A stretch of DNA of 64,000 bases from Vanessa cardui (lineage: Eukaryota; Arthropoda; Insecta; Lepidoptera; Nymphalidae), in NCBI RefSeq assembly GCF_905220365.1, contig NC_061143.1, forward strand, positions 1,674,001 through 1,738,000. The letters run 5' to 3'. Position numbers and translations under genes: made by a program. Below, piece after piece: positions 22,219 through 32,300 of this stretch (position 1 is its first letter; the number at the start of each line of letters is the position of its first letter). Under the pieces are notes generated by a model. The model searched no databases. It was not told the DNA's origin and saw only the letters and a list, made by a program, of their open reading frames with translations.

Positions 22219-22315
22219 TCGCATTGGAATAGTGTGGTAGAATATGTTTCAAACCTTCACTTCAAAGGGAGAGGAGGTCTTAGCCCAGCAGTGGAAAATT
22301 TACAGGCTATTTTTG
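22219..22315 (+). mobile_element. SINE-M 3' half
   Basis: It runs from CGCATTGGAATAGTGTGGTA to AGCCCAGCAGTGGAAAATTT and AGGCTATT. It is an older fragment beside the full copy. Confidence 0.85.
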
Positions 22316-22339
22316 TTGCTGTAACTAATTTAATAATAT

Positions 22340-23075
22340 AGGCGATATAATCATTTAAACCATTTAAACCATTTATTTTGCTACACATACATTACATAGA
22401 TTATACAGGAAAAAAAAATTAAATTTAAAGAACACAGTGTAGGTAACAAGGGGTACATCTCAGTATAAGTTGTGCTAATGCACAGCACTGATTTTCAGAT
22501 GGCCCCTGACTATTGGGTAAACATAAATACATGCGCGCACACGAAAATAAATAAATGAAATTATAAGAACAAAAACTAAAACTAAAAAGCCCTTATATTA
22601 AAAAAAAGAAACACAAAAAGAAAAACATCACAAGGAACTTAGAGATAAGATAGACAGACAGACAGACTTAGACATAAGACATTAAAATTGAATATGATTA
22701 ATACAAGTCTATGAGGTAGTATGACTAACACTATATTTGGAGTTTGTTACTCTGACTTTTGTTTATAATATGAAAAGTAATAATTGAAACAGTTTCTGGT
22801 AGATCAAATCAGATTTCTTGATATTATAGGGTTCCAAAGTTCAGAACTCATTCTCGAGGATATGTTTTGAAACTGTTCTTCACAATTAAAACATTCCTGC
22901 TTATTACTAGCATTGTGTTCAACCATTCTTATCTTTGGAATGTTTTGCGGTATATTGAGATAAACTTCGAAACCTGACCCCCGAAGGCGCTTTCATTGAT
23001 GAAGTAATTACAAAACATTGTATTATTAAACAAAGAGAATCCGCTAAGATCACAACTTATTATATTTGTTGACTA
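22340..23075 (-). pseudogene. Unidentified gene-like remnant
   Basis: On minus, a frame of about 60 codons (22820-22990) includes GFEVYLNIPQNIPKIRMVEH and ECFNCEEQFQ. It stops at a TGA, and a second frame upstream (about 22985-23070) includes DLSGFSLFNNTMFCNYF. Below the stop lies an AT-rich stretch with AATAAA near 22375, like a 3' UTR. The two frames would join by a one-base shift. I do not recognise the protein. It may be a decayed element or a host fragment, or the frames may be chance. Confidence 0.3.
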
Positions 23076-23183
23076 AGAATTATCTATGTAGGGTATAAGG
23101 CAGCCTGTAATGGCTCATTGCTGCGCACATGTCTTCTATCTATTATTGTGTTTGAATCTTATTCCACCGTGCCATTTCAATAG

Positions 23184-23459
23184 TAGTAACAACCTGTAAA
23201 TTTCCCACTGCTGTGCTAATGACCTACTCTCCCATTAAGGAGAGGGCGTGGAACATATTCCAAAGCGTTGTACGACGCTCTCCCAATGCGAGTTGGTGGA
23301 ATGCAAATGTGGCAGAGTTTCAATGAAATTAGACACATGCATGTTTTCCTCGCGATGTTTTCCTTCACCGCCGAGCACGATTTGAATTATAAACACAAAT
23401 TAAGCACATATATATAGTGGTTAAGACGCACGTGTTCTAACCACTGGGCCATCTCGGCC
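23184..23459 (-). mobile_element. SINE-M with box B deleted
   Basis: The body and tail are full and box A is present, but the box B segment is missing between AGTGG and TTAAG near 23418. Confidence 0.85.
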
Positions 23460-24633
23460 ATTTCAATACAGATTTGTGTATACATATGTTAAGGTTTTCA
23501 CAAGACCGTCTTAGCCTCCAGAGTCACACTAGAATATGAGCTCGGTTGGAAAGTTGTGGAGCGGCTATACTTGGTGAATGCTGTCATCCACCTTGTAAAG
23601 CGACTGCACCGTAGTGCATTGTTGCATTTAAAATACAAATTTATTGAAATTATCAGAAACGTTGGTCTTATCGGATTCAGTCAGCGGATAGTGGGACTAG
23701 GAAAAGCAGTAGTACCCACCGAAAAAACAGAGAGGCTAACGCTAGTTTTTTAGTAAGTATTCCGTTGTAGTACCCTTCCCCCTACATCACGTGGGTGAAA
23801 CGTGCAATGCGTTTTTCGCTTTTTTTTTTTTAGAATGAAAGGACTTTTCTACCCTTATAGTAAATATGGTACAGGATCTTCATCCGACAAATGCACGTAG
23901 TCTTCTCAGCTGAGCACGATAAATTGTACATGAAAATACAATCGTGATTTCCTGGCAATAAACTCGCAAATGTAAAATTTTTCATTTTCAACCACTAGGG
24001 TATTTAAAACCTAGAGCTTGTCTTCAGCTATACTTTCTTTGTGAGCATTAATTAAGTTGTATCTGTCCTGAGTAATCAAATCTTTCAAGTTATATTTAAC
24101 CCAGTTCTCAATTTCCGATTGAGCTGAAATTTGACGCAGTTGTTTTGTTATAGTAATGCAATGCCTAGGACTGGCTCCAGACGAAAGAACATTTTAGCTG
24201 TTGACAGTATAGACAAGATATTTTGTATGAATACTTAATTTAGATTCATGTTATTCTATTATTATTACAGCACTTCACCTCATATTCTATGAGCTAACCT
24301 ATACGGTTCCCTGGAAAAGATCACTATGAAGCGATAAGGTCGACAAAATTTTACGTCTCTTTTTTCTTGGCTGCATCGATATTGCATTTATTTATATTTT
24401 CTATGTGGTGTACAATATAGAATACAGAAAATTAGTGTATATGATAATCCTTTCTCAGTTTTTTCATTCGACGCAAATGCGTTCATTTCGCTCAGCAGTG
24501 CAAACAATAACAAACAATGATAATAGAAAAAATCTTGGGTTATGTCTATATCTTGATAGAGAGCGCTACTAAACAATTAAAAGAAACGCCGATATATGTT
24601 AATTAAATTCATGATTAAAAACCTTATAAAAAA
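23460..24633. other. Unassigned; open frames 23556-23753 and 24388-24576
   Basis: Two short open frames have no recognisable motif. No recurrent repeat is seen. Confidence 0.35.
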
Positions 24634-24708
24634 GTTCCAATCCTTCTCCTCAATGGACGAAGAGACCTTAGCCCAGCTGTGGGAAATTTACAGGCTGTTT
24701 TTGTTGTT
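24634..24708 (+). mobile_element. SINE-M tail scrap
   Basis: It shows CCTTCTCCTCAATGGA, TTAGCCCAGCTGTGGGAAAT and AGGCTGTTTTTGTTG. Confidence 0.8.
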
Positions 24709-25284
24709 AGTTAATTCGCTGTTTACCAATTTTGATAACCGTTTCTTTTTAAGTTTATTTATCTTTAATTTTACGAGACGATTAGAGTTTATCGCACTAA
24801 AATTATATATTGGTAGTAACCGATTTGACAAAACGAAATGCTGGATTACTTTTTCAAATCAGAGAACTTTAATGCAAATATTTTTGAATATCTTGCGATC
24901 AAAATCGTTGGTGAATGTAAGCAGGACATCAGTAGAGTACAATGAATAATTCAAAAACCGAATAAGTCTAAGTGAACGTCAGTCTACGGCCGTATTAGAT
25001 AGCTTAACGATTTTCGGTCCTAAACAAACAAAATAAAGCCTTACCAATCACTTAGAAGCGTCTGATCTGCGGTTAACTTCAGGGAAAAAACGTTACGAGA
25101 TCTTTATTGCCTTCAGAATATTTGTTCAACTTTACCATTCTTTCTATTTATCAAATATTACATTTATGTTATAATATTACGGAATTCATCTGAAATTATT
25201 TAATCATCAAGTATTCGTGTACATTACAATCACTAATTCAACTTTTGTATATAATATTATGGTGTAGTCTAATAACTTATAAAA
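24709..25284. other. Unassigned AT-rich stretch
   Basis: Nothing recognised. Confidence 0.4.
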
Positions 25285-25736
25285 ATAAAAATTTCGACAA
25301 AAAAAAAACCAACTTCAAACAAAAGAAATAAATACGCACTAAAAAGTAACAAAAATAATTGCGTATTCAACATGTTTTTAGAAGCCACCTAAGTAAAATG
25401 AAATGAAAAATATTAGACTACTTAAAAGTCGATTTACGATTATATAACGTAGTTATAGTTATTGTTATATTAGGAGCCGGCGTATCATCAAAAATGGTTA
25501 GAGCAATTTTGAGTTAATCACCTATATATCACGCACATATATAATGTAAATTTAAAACTTATATCGTTTTCATATGGATATCATCATCAGAAATGGACTA
25601 AATTAATATGGGACCACAAGAAAAGCACTACCTTTCAAACAAAAAAAAAATTCAAAATCGATCCACCCAGTAAAAACATAAAAAAAAAATACAGACGAAT
25701 CGATAACCTCCTCCTTTTTGGAGTCGATTGAAAAAT
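25285..25736 (+). mobile_element. F1 element, monomer form
   Basis: It begins AACCAACTTCAAAC and follows one F1 arm to about 25480. It then crosses internal sequence (ATCGTTTTCATATGGATATC) and ends CCTCCTCCTTTTTGGAGTCG. The outer ends are short inverted repeats (AACCRACTTC against GRAGTCGRTT). There is no second arm, so this is the simpler form from which the palindromic copies could derive. Confidence 0.75.
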
Positions 25737-25889
25737 ACTAAACGCCACAAGTGTTTTCTTTTACAAAGTTCATTCATTAATTCAAATATTAACTTATGTC
25801 CTTTTAAAGTTGAGTCAAATTTTATATGATCAAAAATCATGTAAAAAGTCTGTATTGTGATATTAAATTGACCCAACATTGGACTCCTT

Positions 25890-26022
25890 TATGCTTATAT
25901 GCTCTTCAACGATGAAAAACTTCGTAAGGAAACGTATGTGTTGGATGATATTATAAAAGTCTGCAGACTTTATCCTCAAAAGAGGCTTTTGTTCAACGGC
26001 GGGATAGTTAAAGGTTATTACA
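25890..26022 (+). mobile_element. Divergent SINE-M body and tail
   Basis: The blocks CGATGAAAAACTTCGTAAGG, TTTATCCTCAAAAGAGG and TTCAACGGCGGGATAGTTAA are in SINE-M order but heavily substituted. Confidence 0.6.
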
Positions 26023-26049
26023 CACCTCGTATCTATATCGTCGCGTGCC

Positions 26050-26073
26050 GCCGGAGGAAACGCGGCCTCCGGC
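26050..26073. other. GC-rich hairpin
   Basis: GCCGGAGG pairs with CCTCCGGC across an 8-nt loop. No function is claimed. Confidence 0.6.
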
Positions 26074-26319
26074 TTCCGTAAATGTTCCATAAATGAATGT
26101 GGCGATAAACGCGTTGAATAGAAGTAAACTTCTCCTGCCTCACTATGCATTGAACCAAGTTCTCATCTCATACTGAATCAGGTGTAATATGAACTCATAG
26201 GAAAATATCGACTATGTTCAAAATTTGTATGACTGGAGTATTTTTTGGTTGGATTGAATAATAGTCGACGACATAATATACCACCACTAGGCAAGTTCAT
26301 CTGGGCACCACTTACACTT

Positions 26320-26555
26320 CAAATAAATAAATAATGGACAACATCACATACATTACTCTGATCCCTATGTAAGTAGCTCAAGCACTTGTGTTATGGTAAA
26401 TCAGAAGTAACGACGGTACCACAAACACCCAGACCCAAGACAACGTAGATACCTAAGGATAATCTACATCGACTCGGCCGGTAATCGAACGTGGAACCTC
26501 GGAGTGGCGTACCCATGAAAACCAGTGTACAAACTAGTCTTCGATGGAGGACGTC
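26320..26555 (-). mobile_element. SINE-T copy
   Basis: It carries the whole family layout, with an (AAATA)n-like tail at 26320 and a tRNA-like head at 26480-26555. Confidence 0.85.
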
Positions 26556-26594
26556 GAATATTTCTTCTTTTTCTAATTCTTAGTATTATTGTGT

Positions 26595-26665
26595 TCCAAT
26601 GTAAAGGGTGAGTGAGCTAGTATAATTATAGGCAGAAAGGATATAAAATCTTAAGACCCCAGGTT
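26595..26665 (+). repeat. Repeat B fragment
   Basis: It has AAGGGTGAGTGAGCTAGTAT followed by an ACATCTTAAG-like part. Confidence 0.6.
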
Positions 26666-27808
26666 GCGTTGGTCAATATTGGTCACTAACCATAAATTAT
26701 GTGACCAATATCAATCAATGCAAATTGAATCTTTTTGAAATTCATTTATCAAACACTTGCAATATATTTGGTATATCGATTTCTTCTGATATAAGCATAC
26801 ATTGGTATCTCGTCTTCGGTATTTGGGGCAAATAGTAATTAACTCCAAGTCTTGGTTGACAGCGCGTTAAATACTAATGCAATGCTCAAGACGATCATTC
26901 CTGATTGAAGAAATAATAAACTATAGATATTTTATGTAAAATTGAAAGCTGGTATATTCAGTGGAGACTTAGAACATTGATCATAAAAGTTGGTACTTTA
27001 CCATTTTTTTCAAAAAGGTATTTTATATTGCAAGCTAAATTATACTTGTACGGGAATACCTATTAAAAAAACAGCTTCCCAATATACAGAGAACTCCCTA
27101 CAACCGGTAGCACATACACCATAAACATTGTTTAAATGTGCAAAATTTTAAATTATATTCTATTTCAATTACAAGACATAAAAGAGTAAATATATTACAT
27201 AATCTTTTATTTTATAAATCTAAAAGTTCCTAATAAAATGTTTATAAAAATCAAATAATTTTAAAAAACTTGTAATTCCATTTCAAAGGAAAAAAGGGTT
27301 TCGAATACATCCAAAAATAACTAAGTTCATAATATAATAAAAGTTTCAAGGGTAATTATGTGTGTATAATAAATAATAGACTGTATGCTTGACATTTCAT
27401 ATGATAAATGGTAACGAGAATCGAGTGTTCCAAATGCGTTTGGGACCATTTATCAGGTTGGCTAACCTGATATTTGATGGTCTCGATCTATCTCGATCCG
27501 CTGCACTTGTTTTTTCCTCGCTGGAAAAACGCTCTTACTCTCTGAGCAAGTCCGTAAATACACCCTACTTACACACCCGATCCGCAGCCTCCTTCTGTGA
27601 CATTACACTTTCTCAGAAAGACTATCTCGTTACTAAACCTCTCACTGTTTAGGGGTTGCCATCATCAAGCTCAGCAACGAGAGATCTTCGCCGACTGTGT
27701 ATATCTCTGAGACCCCCAAGCGGCACAATCAGGATTTGGAAGGTGGCCACTTGCTCTGACTTCCAATTAAAATTGGTACTCATTTAATAGCATCGCCCTG
27801 GAGTTCCC
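26666..27808. other. Unassigned; open frame 27389-27652 and hairpins
   Basis: ATATTGGTCAC pairs with GTGACCAATAT near 26684-26718, and TATCAGGTT pairs with AACCTGATA at 27451-27472 inside a longer imperfect stem (27444-27482). The 87-codon frame at 27389-27652 is unrecognised. 27440-27780 is GC-richer than its surroundings and may be another element's leader. Confidence 0.35.
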
Positions 27809-27844
27809 GTGAATGAATTGCTTCAATGGCCCACGCTCTCGATA

Positions 27845-28930
27845 ACAGCCCTTGTGGAGAAACTGGAAAGGATTGGTATACGAGGTACTTCTCTGTCCAT
27901 GTACTCTGGTTTTCTTACTGGTCGTTCTCAGCAAGTTAAAATTGATGATCTAGTTAGTGATATGGTGCCCGTCACATACGGAGTCCCACAAGGTAGCGTT
28001 CTGGGTCCCACTATGTTCTTGATTTATATTAACGATTTGTGTCAAACAATCTTAACTGCTGGTAAAATTTTTGCTTATGCTGATGACACGGCTGTTGTAT
28101 TTTATGGAGCAACTTGGGACGAAGTACGGGACAGGGCTCAGGAAGGGTTATGTAGGATAACTGATTGGCTACAGACAAATGGTTTAACTTTAAATATTAA
28201 TAAGACAACATTTTTACAATTCACTACTGCTAAAATGAGTATCCCTAACGTCGAAATTAGGGTTCACACATGCCATTCATCGACGACTGATTCTTGTGCA
28301 TGTTTGTCTATCTCTAGATCCTCTACGGTCAAATACTTGGGTGTTGTATTAGATGATAAACTTGGCTGGCAGCAGCATATTGAATTGTTAGCAACTCGCA
28401 CTCGCAAACTTATCTGGATTTTAAAAAAACTCAGAGACGTAGTTGATCTCGATATTTTGCGTAGCGTTTATTATGCCCTAGTGCAGTCGATTTTAAGCTA
28501 CTGCGTTGTTGTTTGGGGAGGTGCCGCAAAATCTCATATGATACTAGTTGAGAGAGCCCAAAGATCGCTGCTTAAAACAATGACATTCAGCCCTTATAGA
28601 TTTCCGACTGTAGAATTGTATAAAAAATGCTCAGTATTAACGGTTAGACAATTGTTTATACTACAGTCTATTGTTTGGCAGCATCAGCACACCCCGTACG
28701 ACCCTATTATAAATAGCGGTAGGCGAGTAGTTAGGAATGAAATTGTGCTTCCAAGGATTCGCACTGCTCTGGCTAGGAGACAGAGTAATTATTTGTCCAT
28801 CTACATATATAATCAGGCTAATAAAATATTAAACTTCTACTCTCTATCCCTTAAAGAATTAAAAGTGATTGTTCTGAAGTGGCTGTCCTCGCTAGACTAC
28901 CAAAAAACTGAAAAGCTCCTACAGCCATAA
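27845..28930 (+). pseudogene. LINE-K RT, N-terminally truncated but open
   Basis: The frame is open to the stop at 28928-28930. It starts inside the RT at LVEKLERIGIRG, then shows motif B GVPQGSVLGPTMF, catalytic YADD (FAYADDTAVV), the KYLGVVLDDKLGWQQHI block and the LSYCVVVWGGA block, and ends near EKLLQP. The true start, endonuclease and RT motif A were lost by 5' truncation. The apparent first codon at 27809 is GTG, and the sequence before 27845 does not look like the family, so no translation start is claimed. The jockey/CR1-superfamily placement rests on the RT motifs. Confidence 0.85.
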
Positions 28931-29039
28931 GGGGGTAGTATGCGCGTCTCGTACAATCTATATGCAAACATATATACATATATATACATACCTACGCCCG
29001 CACAAACATCAAACATACAACTAACACACAAATTTACTC

Positions 29040-29040
29040 A

Positions 29041-29098
<58 letters not shown>

Positions 29099-29150
29099 TA
29101 CACACACACACACACACGCCCACACGCACATTCACGCGCGCGCGCGCACA
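29040..29150. repeat. Compound microsatellite (TC)n-(CA)n-(CG)n
   Basis: (CT)n at 29041-29060 is followed by long (CA)n tracts to 29117 and (CG)6 at 29135-29146, inside the LINE-K 3' UTR. Confidence 0.95.
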
Positions 29151-29356
29151 CACACAAGCAGACACGCATTCATTCTCCTTATCTTTAATTGTTTTTATTT
29201 CTTTATGTATAATCTGGTTACGTTCTCACATGTATAATTTACCTTTAAGAAGTTAATAATGGAAGAGCACACTGGTTCGTTGTGGCACAGGCTTTTGCTT
29301 ATCACAAGAACCAGGGAACTCATTTTAATCTGTAAATTATTTGTTATGAATAAAGA

Positions 29357-29373
29357 ATATTATTATTATTATT
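29357..29373. repeat. TTA tract at R4-1 3' junction
   Basis: It has five to six ATT/TTA units. It serves both as the LINE-K tail and as the flank of R4-1. Confidence 0.9.
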
Positions 29374-32300
29374 TTCGGAAATTTTGATTTTCTCAGCCTT
29401 TAAGCTGGTGTAAACTACATTCACGGATATAAATCAAGTGAATGCAGTATGTGGTGTGTGTTATTTATGTATGTAATATTTATGTGTATTAATTATGTTG
29501 TGTCAGTCTCTTCTAATTGCATGAACTTTCTTACTATTCTACATGTGTTCAAAATAGCAGCCTTCTGTATTGGGATATAAAGGGACTCATTTAGATCTAA
29601 TAATTTCAGACTATGGAGGAGATGGTTTGGGACGACACCTGTTGTGGAGATAACTATAGGGATGATGTAGACTTTTTCTTGTTTCCAGATTCTCGTGACT
29701 TCTTCCTTGAGCTCATTATATTTATTTATTTTTTCAGCGATAGTTTTCTGTAGATTGTGTGTATTGGGTACTGCTATGTCTATAAGGTAAGTGACTTTAT
29801 TGATTTTGTCCTGTAGAGTTATATCTGGTCTGTTATAGTGAATGGTCTTATCCGTAAGAATACCTCGATCGTAATAAATTTTGTGTGTGGCATTTTCTAA
29901 AATTGTTTGTGGTGTGTATTTGTAATATGGCGTTTTTGTGTTTTGTATAAGTTTGTATTTGAGTGCTAGTTTTTGATGAACGATATTGCTTACTTGGTTA
30001 TGTCTATGAGTGTAGTCTGTCTGTGTAAGGGTTATGCATGCTCCTGTTATGTGTTGTATGGTCTCTGGTTGGATATGACATTTACGGCATTTATCATTTG
30101 TGATAGTGGGATCTTTGATAATATATTTTTTGTAGTTTTTCGTGTTAATGATTTGGTCTTGGATTGCTATAATGAAACCTTCGGTTTCTGGGAAAAGGCT
30201 TCCTATTTTGAGCCATTTGTTTGATGCTATTGTATTAATGTGGGGCTGTTCTAAGTCGTGTGGGTGGCGTCCGTGTAGTACCTTCTTTTTCCAGTTTTCT
30301 AGTTTTTGCTTTTGAGGATCATCAATACAGTCATTCATATGATATCCTTGCTCACTTAAATTTAATGGGGTGTAGTTATTGTCATTTACAACTATTGCTT
30401 TATGTATGTCACTAGTGCGAGATTTTAAATGAAAGAATGTTTTTAGTGTATTAATTTGTTTTTGCCAGAGATTATAAATATCTATCAATCCCCTTCCTCC
30501 ATTTTGTCTTTTGAGTGTTAGGCGCTCTATTGCAGATTTAGGGTGGAGATTATTGTGTTTTGTTAGAATTGTGCGTGTATTTCGTTCTATTTGTTCTATG
30601 TCAGTTTTAGTCCATTTGATAATTCCAAATGAGTATGTTAGTATAGGTATAGCATATGTATTAATGGCTTTTATAAGATTTTTCCCAGAGAGTTGAGTTT
30701 TACATATAACGTTTATTCGTCTTTTATATTCTATTGTAAGTGTATGTTTGATTGATGTATGATCGAGTCCTTTAAGTTGATTATAGCCTAAGTATTTATA
30801 TAAATCTGTTGGTTCCATAGCTGTTATTGTATCAGAAGAAGTTATTGCGTAGTTACCCGGTTTTATTTTTCCTTTTATTATATGTATTGTTTTGCACTTA
30901 TCTAATCCAAATTGCATGTTGATATCCGTGCTAAACTCTTTTGTTACTTCTATTAGTTTCTTCATGTCTTTATCACTCTTTGCATATAATTTTATGTCGT
31001 CCATATAAATCAGGTGTGATATAATGGTTTCCTCTATACTTTTAAGAGAATATCCTACTCGGCAACGGTGTAATAGGTGCGATAAGGGGTTAAGTTGATA
31101 GATCCCTTTCTTAATCTGTATCTGTCGTGTAACGATAGTATTTTGGCCATAGTTAAGGTGTAGTGTTGTTTTCCAGTATGACATTATTTTACGCAAGAAG
31201 TCTATTATTTTTGGGTTTATCTTATATATTTCTAATATTTCAATTAACCAAGAATGTGGAATACTATCAAAAGCTTTCTCATAATCTATATAAGTGCAAT
31301 GGAGATTTCTATTTTTTGTGGCAGCATGTTTGTGAATTGTGGAATCAATAACTAATTGTTCCTTGCATCCCATATGGGCCCGCCTGCACCCCTTTTGTTC
31401 TTCTGCTATTATATTGTGTTGTTCTATGTGTGTGCTAATTTTGTTTGTAATGACTGATGTTAAGATTTTGTATATTGTAGGTAGGCATGTGATCGGTCTG
31501 TATTGGGAAGGTTGTGGTGAGTGTTTGGTTTTTGGTAGCATGTAAGTTATTCCTATTGTCATGAATTCGGGTATTTTCTGTTGTCCTAATACAATTTGTG
31601 TTAGATTTTTCGCTATGCATTTATGTAATGATGTTAATTTTTTATACCAGAAGTTGTGTATCTTGTCAATGCCTGGTGATTTCCAGTTGTGTAATTTTGC
31701 TGTTATGTTAGTTATATCTGTTTCGGTTACCTCTACAAATTCCATCTCTTCTATTATACTAAATTCTATTTTTTCGTCATTTATCCAAGATGCTTTTGAA
31801 TTATGGCTTACCTGTTCTTCCCATATACCAGACCAAAATACTTCTAGATCTTGTTTAGTAGGTACGTCTGTGTTCCTGTCAGTTACTGTGTTAGTAGGAG
31901 TATGTGGTTTTTGTAAATTTCTATAGAAGAACTTTTCATTCGTTGTAAATATGGCGTTATCATTTCTTCGCTGTTCTGCTTTTTTGTATCTTCGGAGTCT
32001 ATTAACTTTAAGAGCGAGTTTTTGTTTTAACGTGTCCAAATATTCTTCTGGCTTTTTATTATTTCTGTCATGTTTAGTGTGTATATTACAATTTTGGAAT
32101 ATTTCTTCTACTCTTTTTACTACTTTGTTTGATCTATTATTATTGTAAATATACTGAGTTAGTCTACCGCAGTCCGCTCTGAGTTTTTCGATATCTCTTT
32201 CGAGTCTTTGTTGCCACGGTGGTTTATTAGTTTGCTTAGTTTTTGTGCGTTGCATATTTTTTATTTGTTTAGGATTTACTTCTTCTGTTATTACTAATGC

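Larger units (their letters stand above)
27830..29373 (+). mobile_element. LINE-K, 5'-truncated copy
   Basis: It contains the RT from the thumb side of motif A to the C-terminus, then a 3' UTR with a long compound microsatellite and AATAAAGAATATTATTATT at the end. The endonuclease and motif A are missing. The TTA-type tail abuts the 3' end of the R4 element on the other strand. Confidence 0.85.

Noticed and set aside
28940..29188. Open frame rich in Thr-His after LINE-K
   Set aside because: It is a translation of the CA/CT microsatellite.
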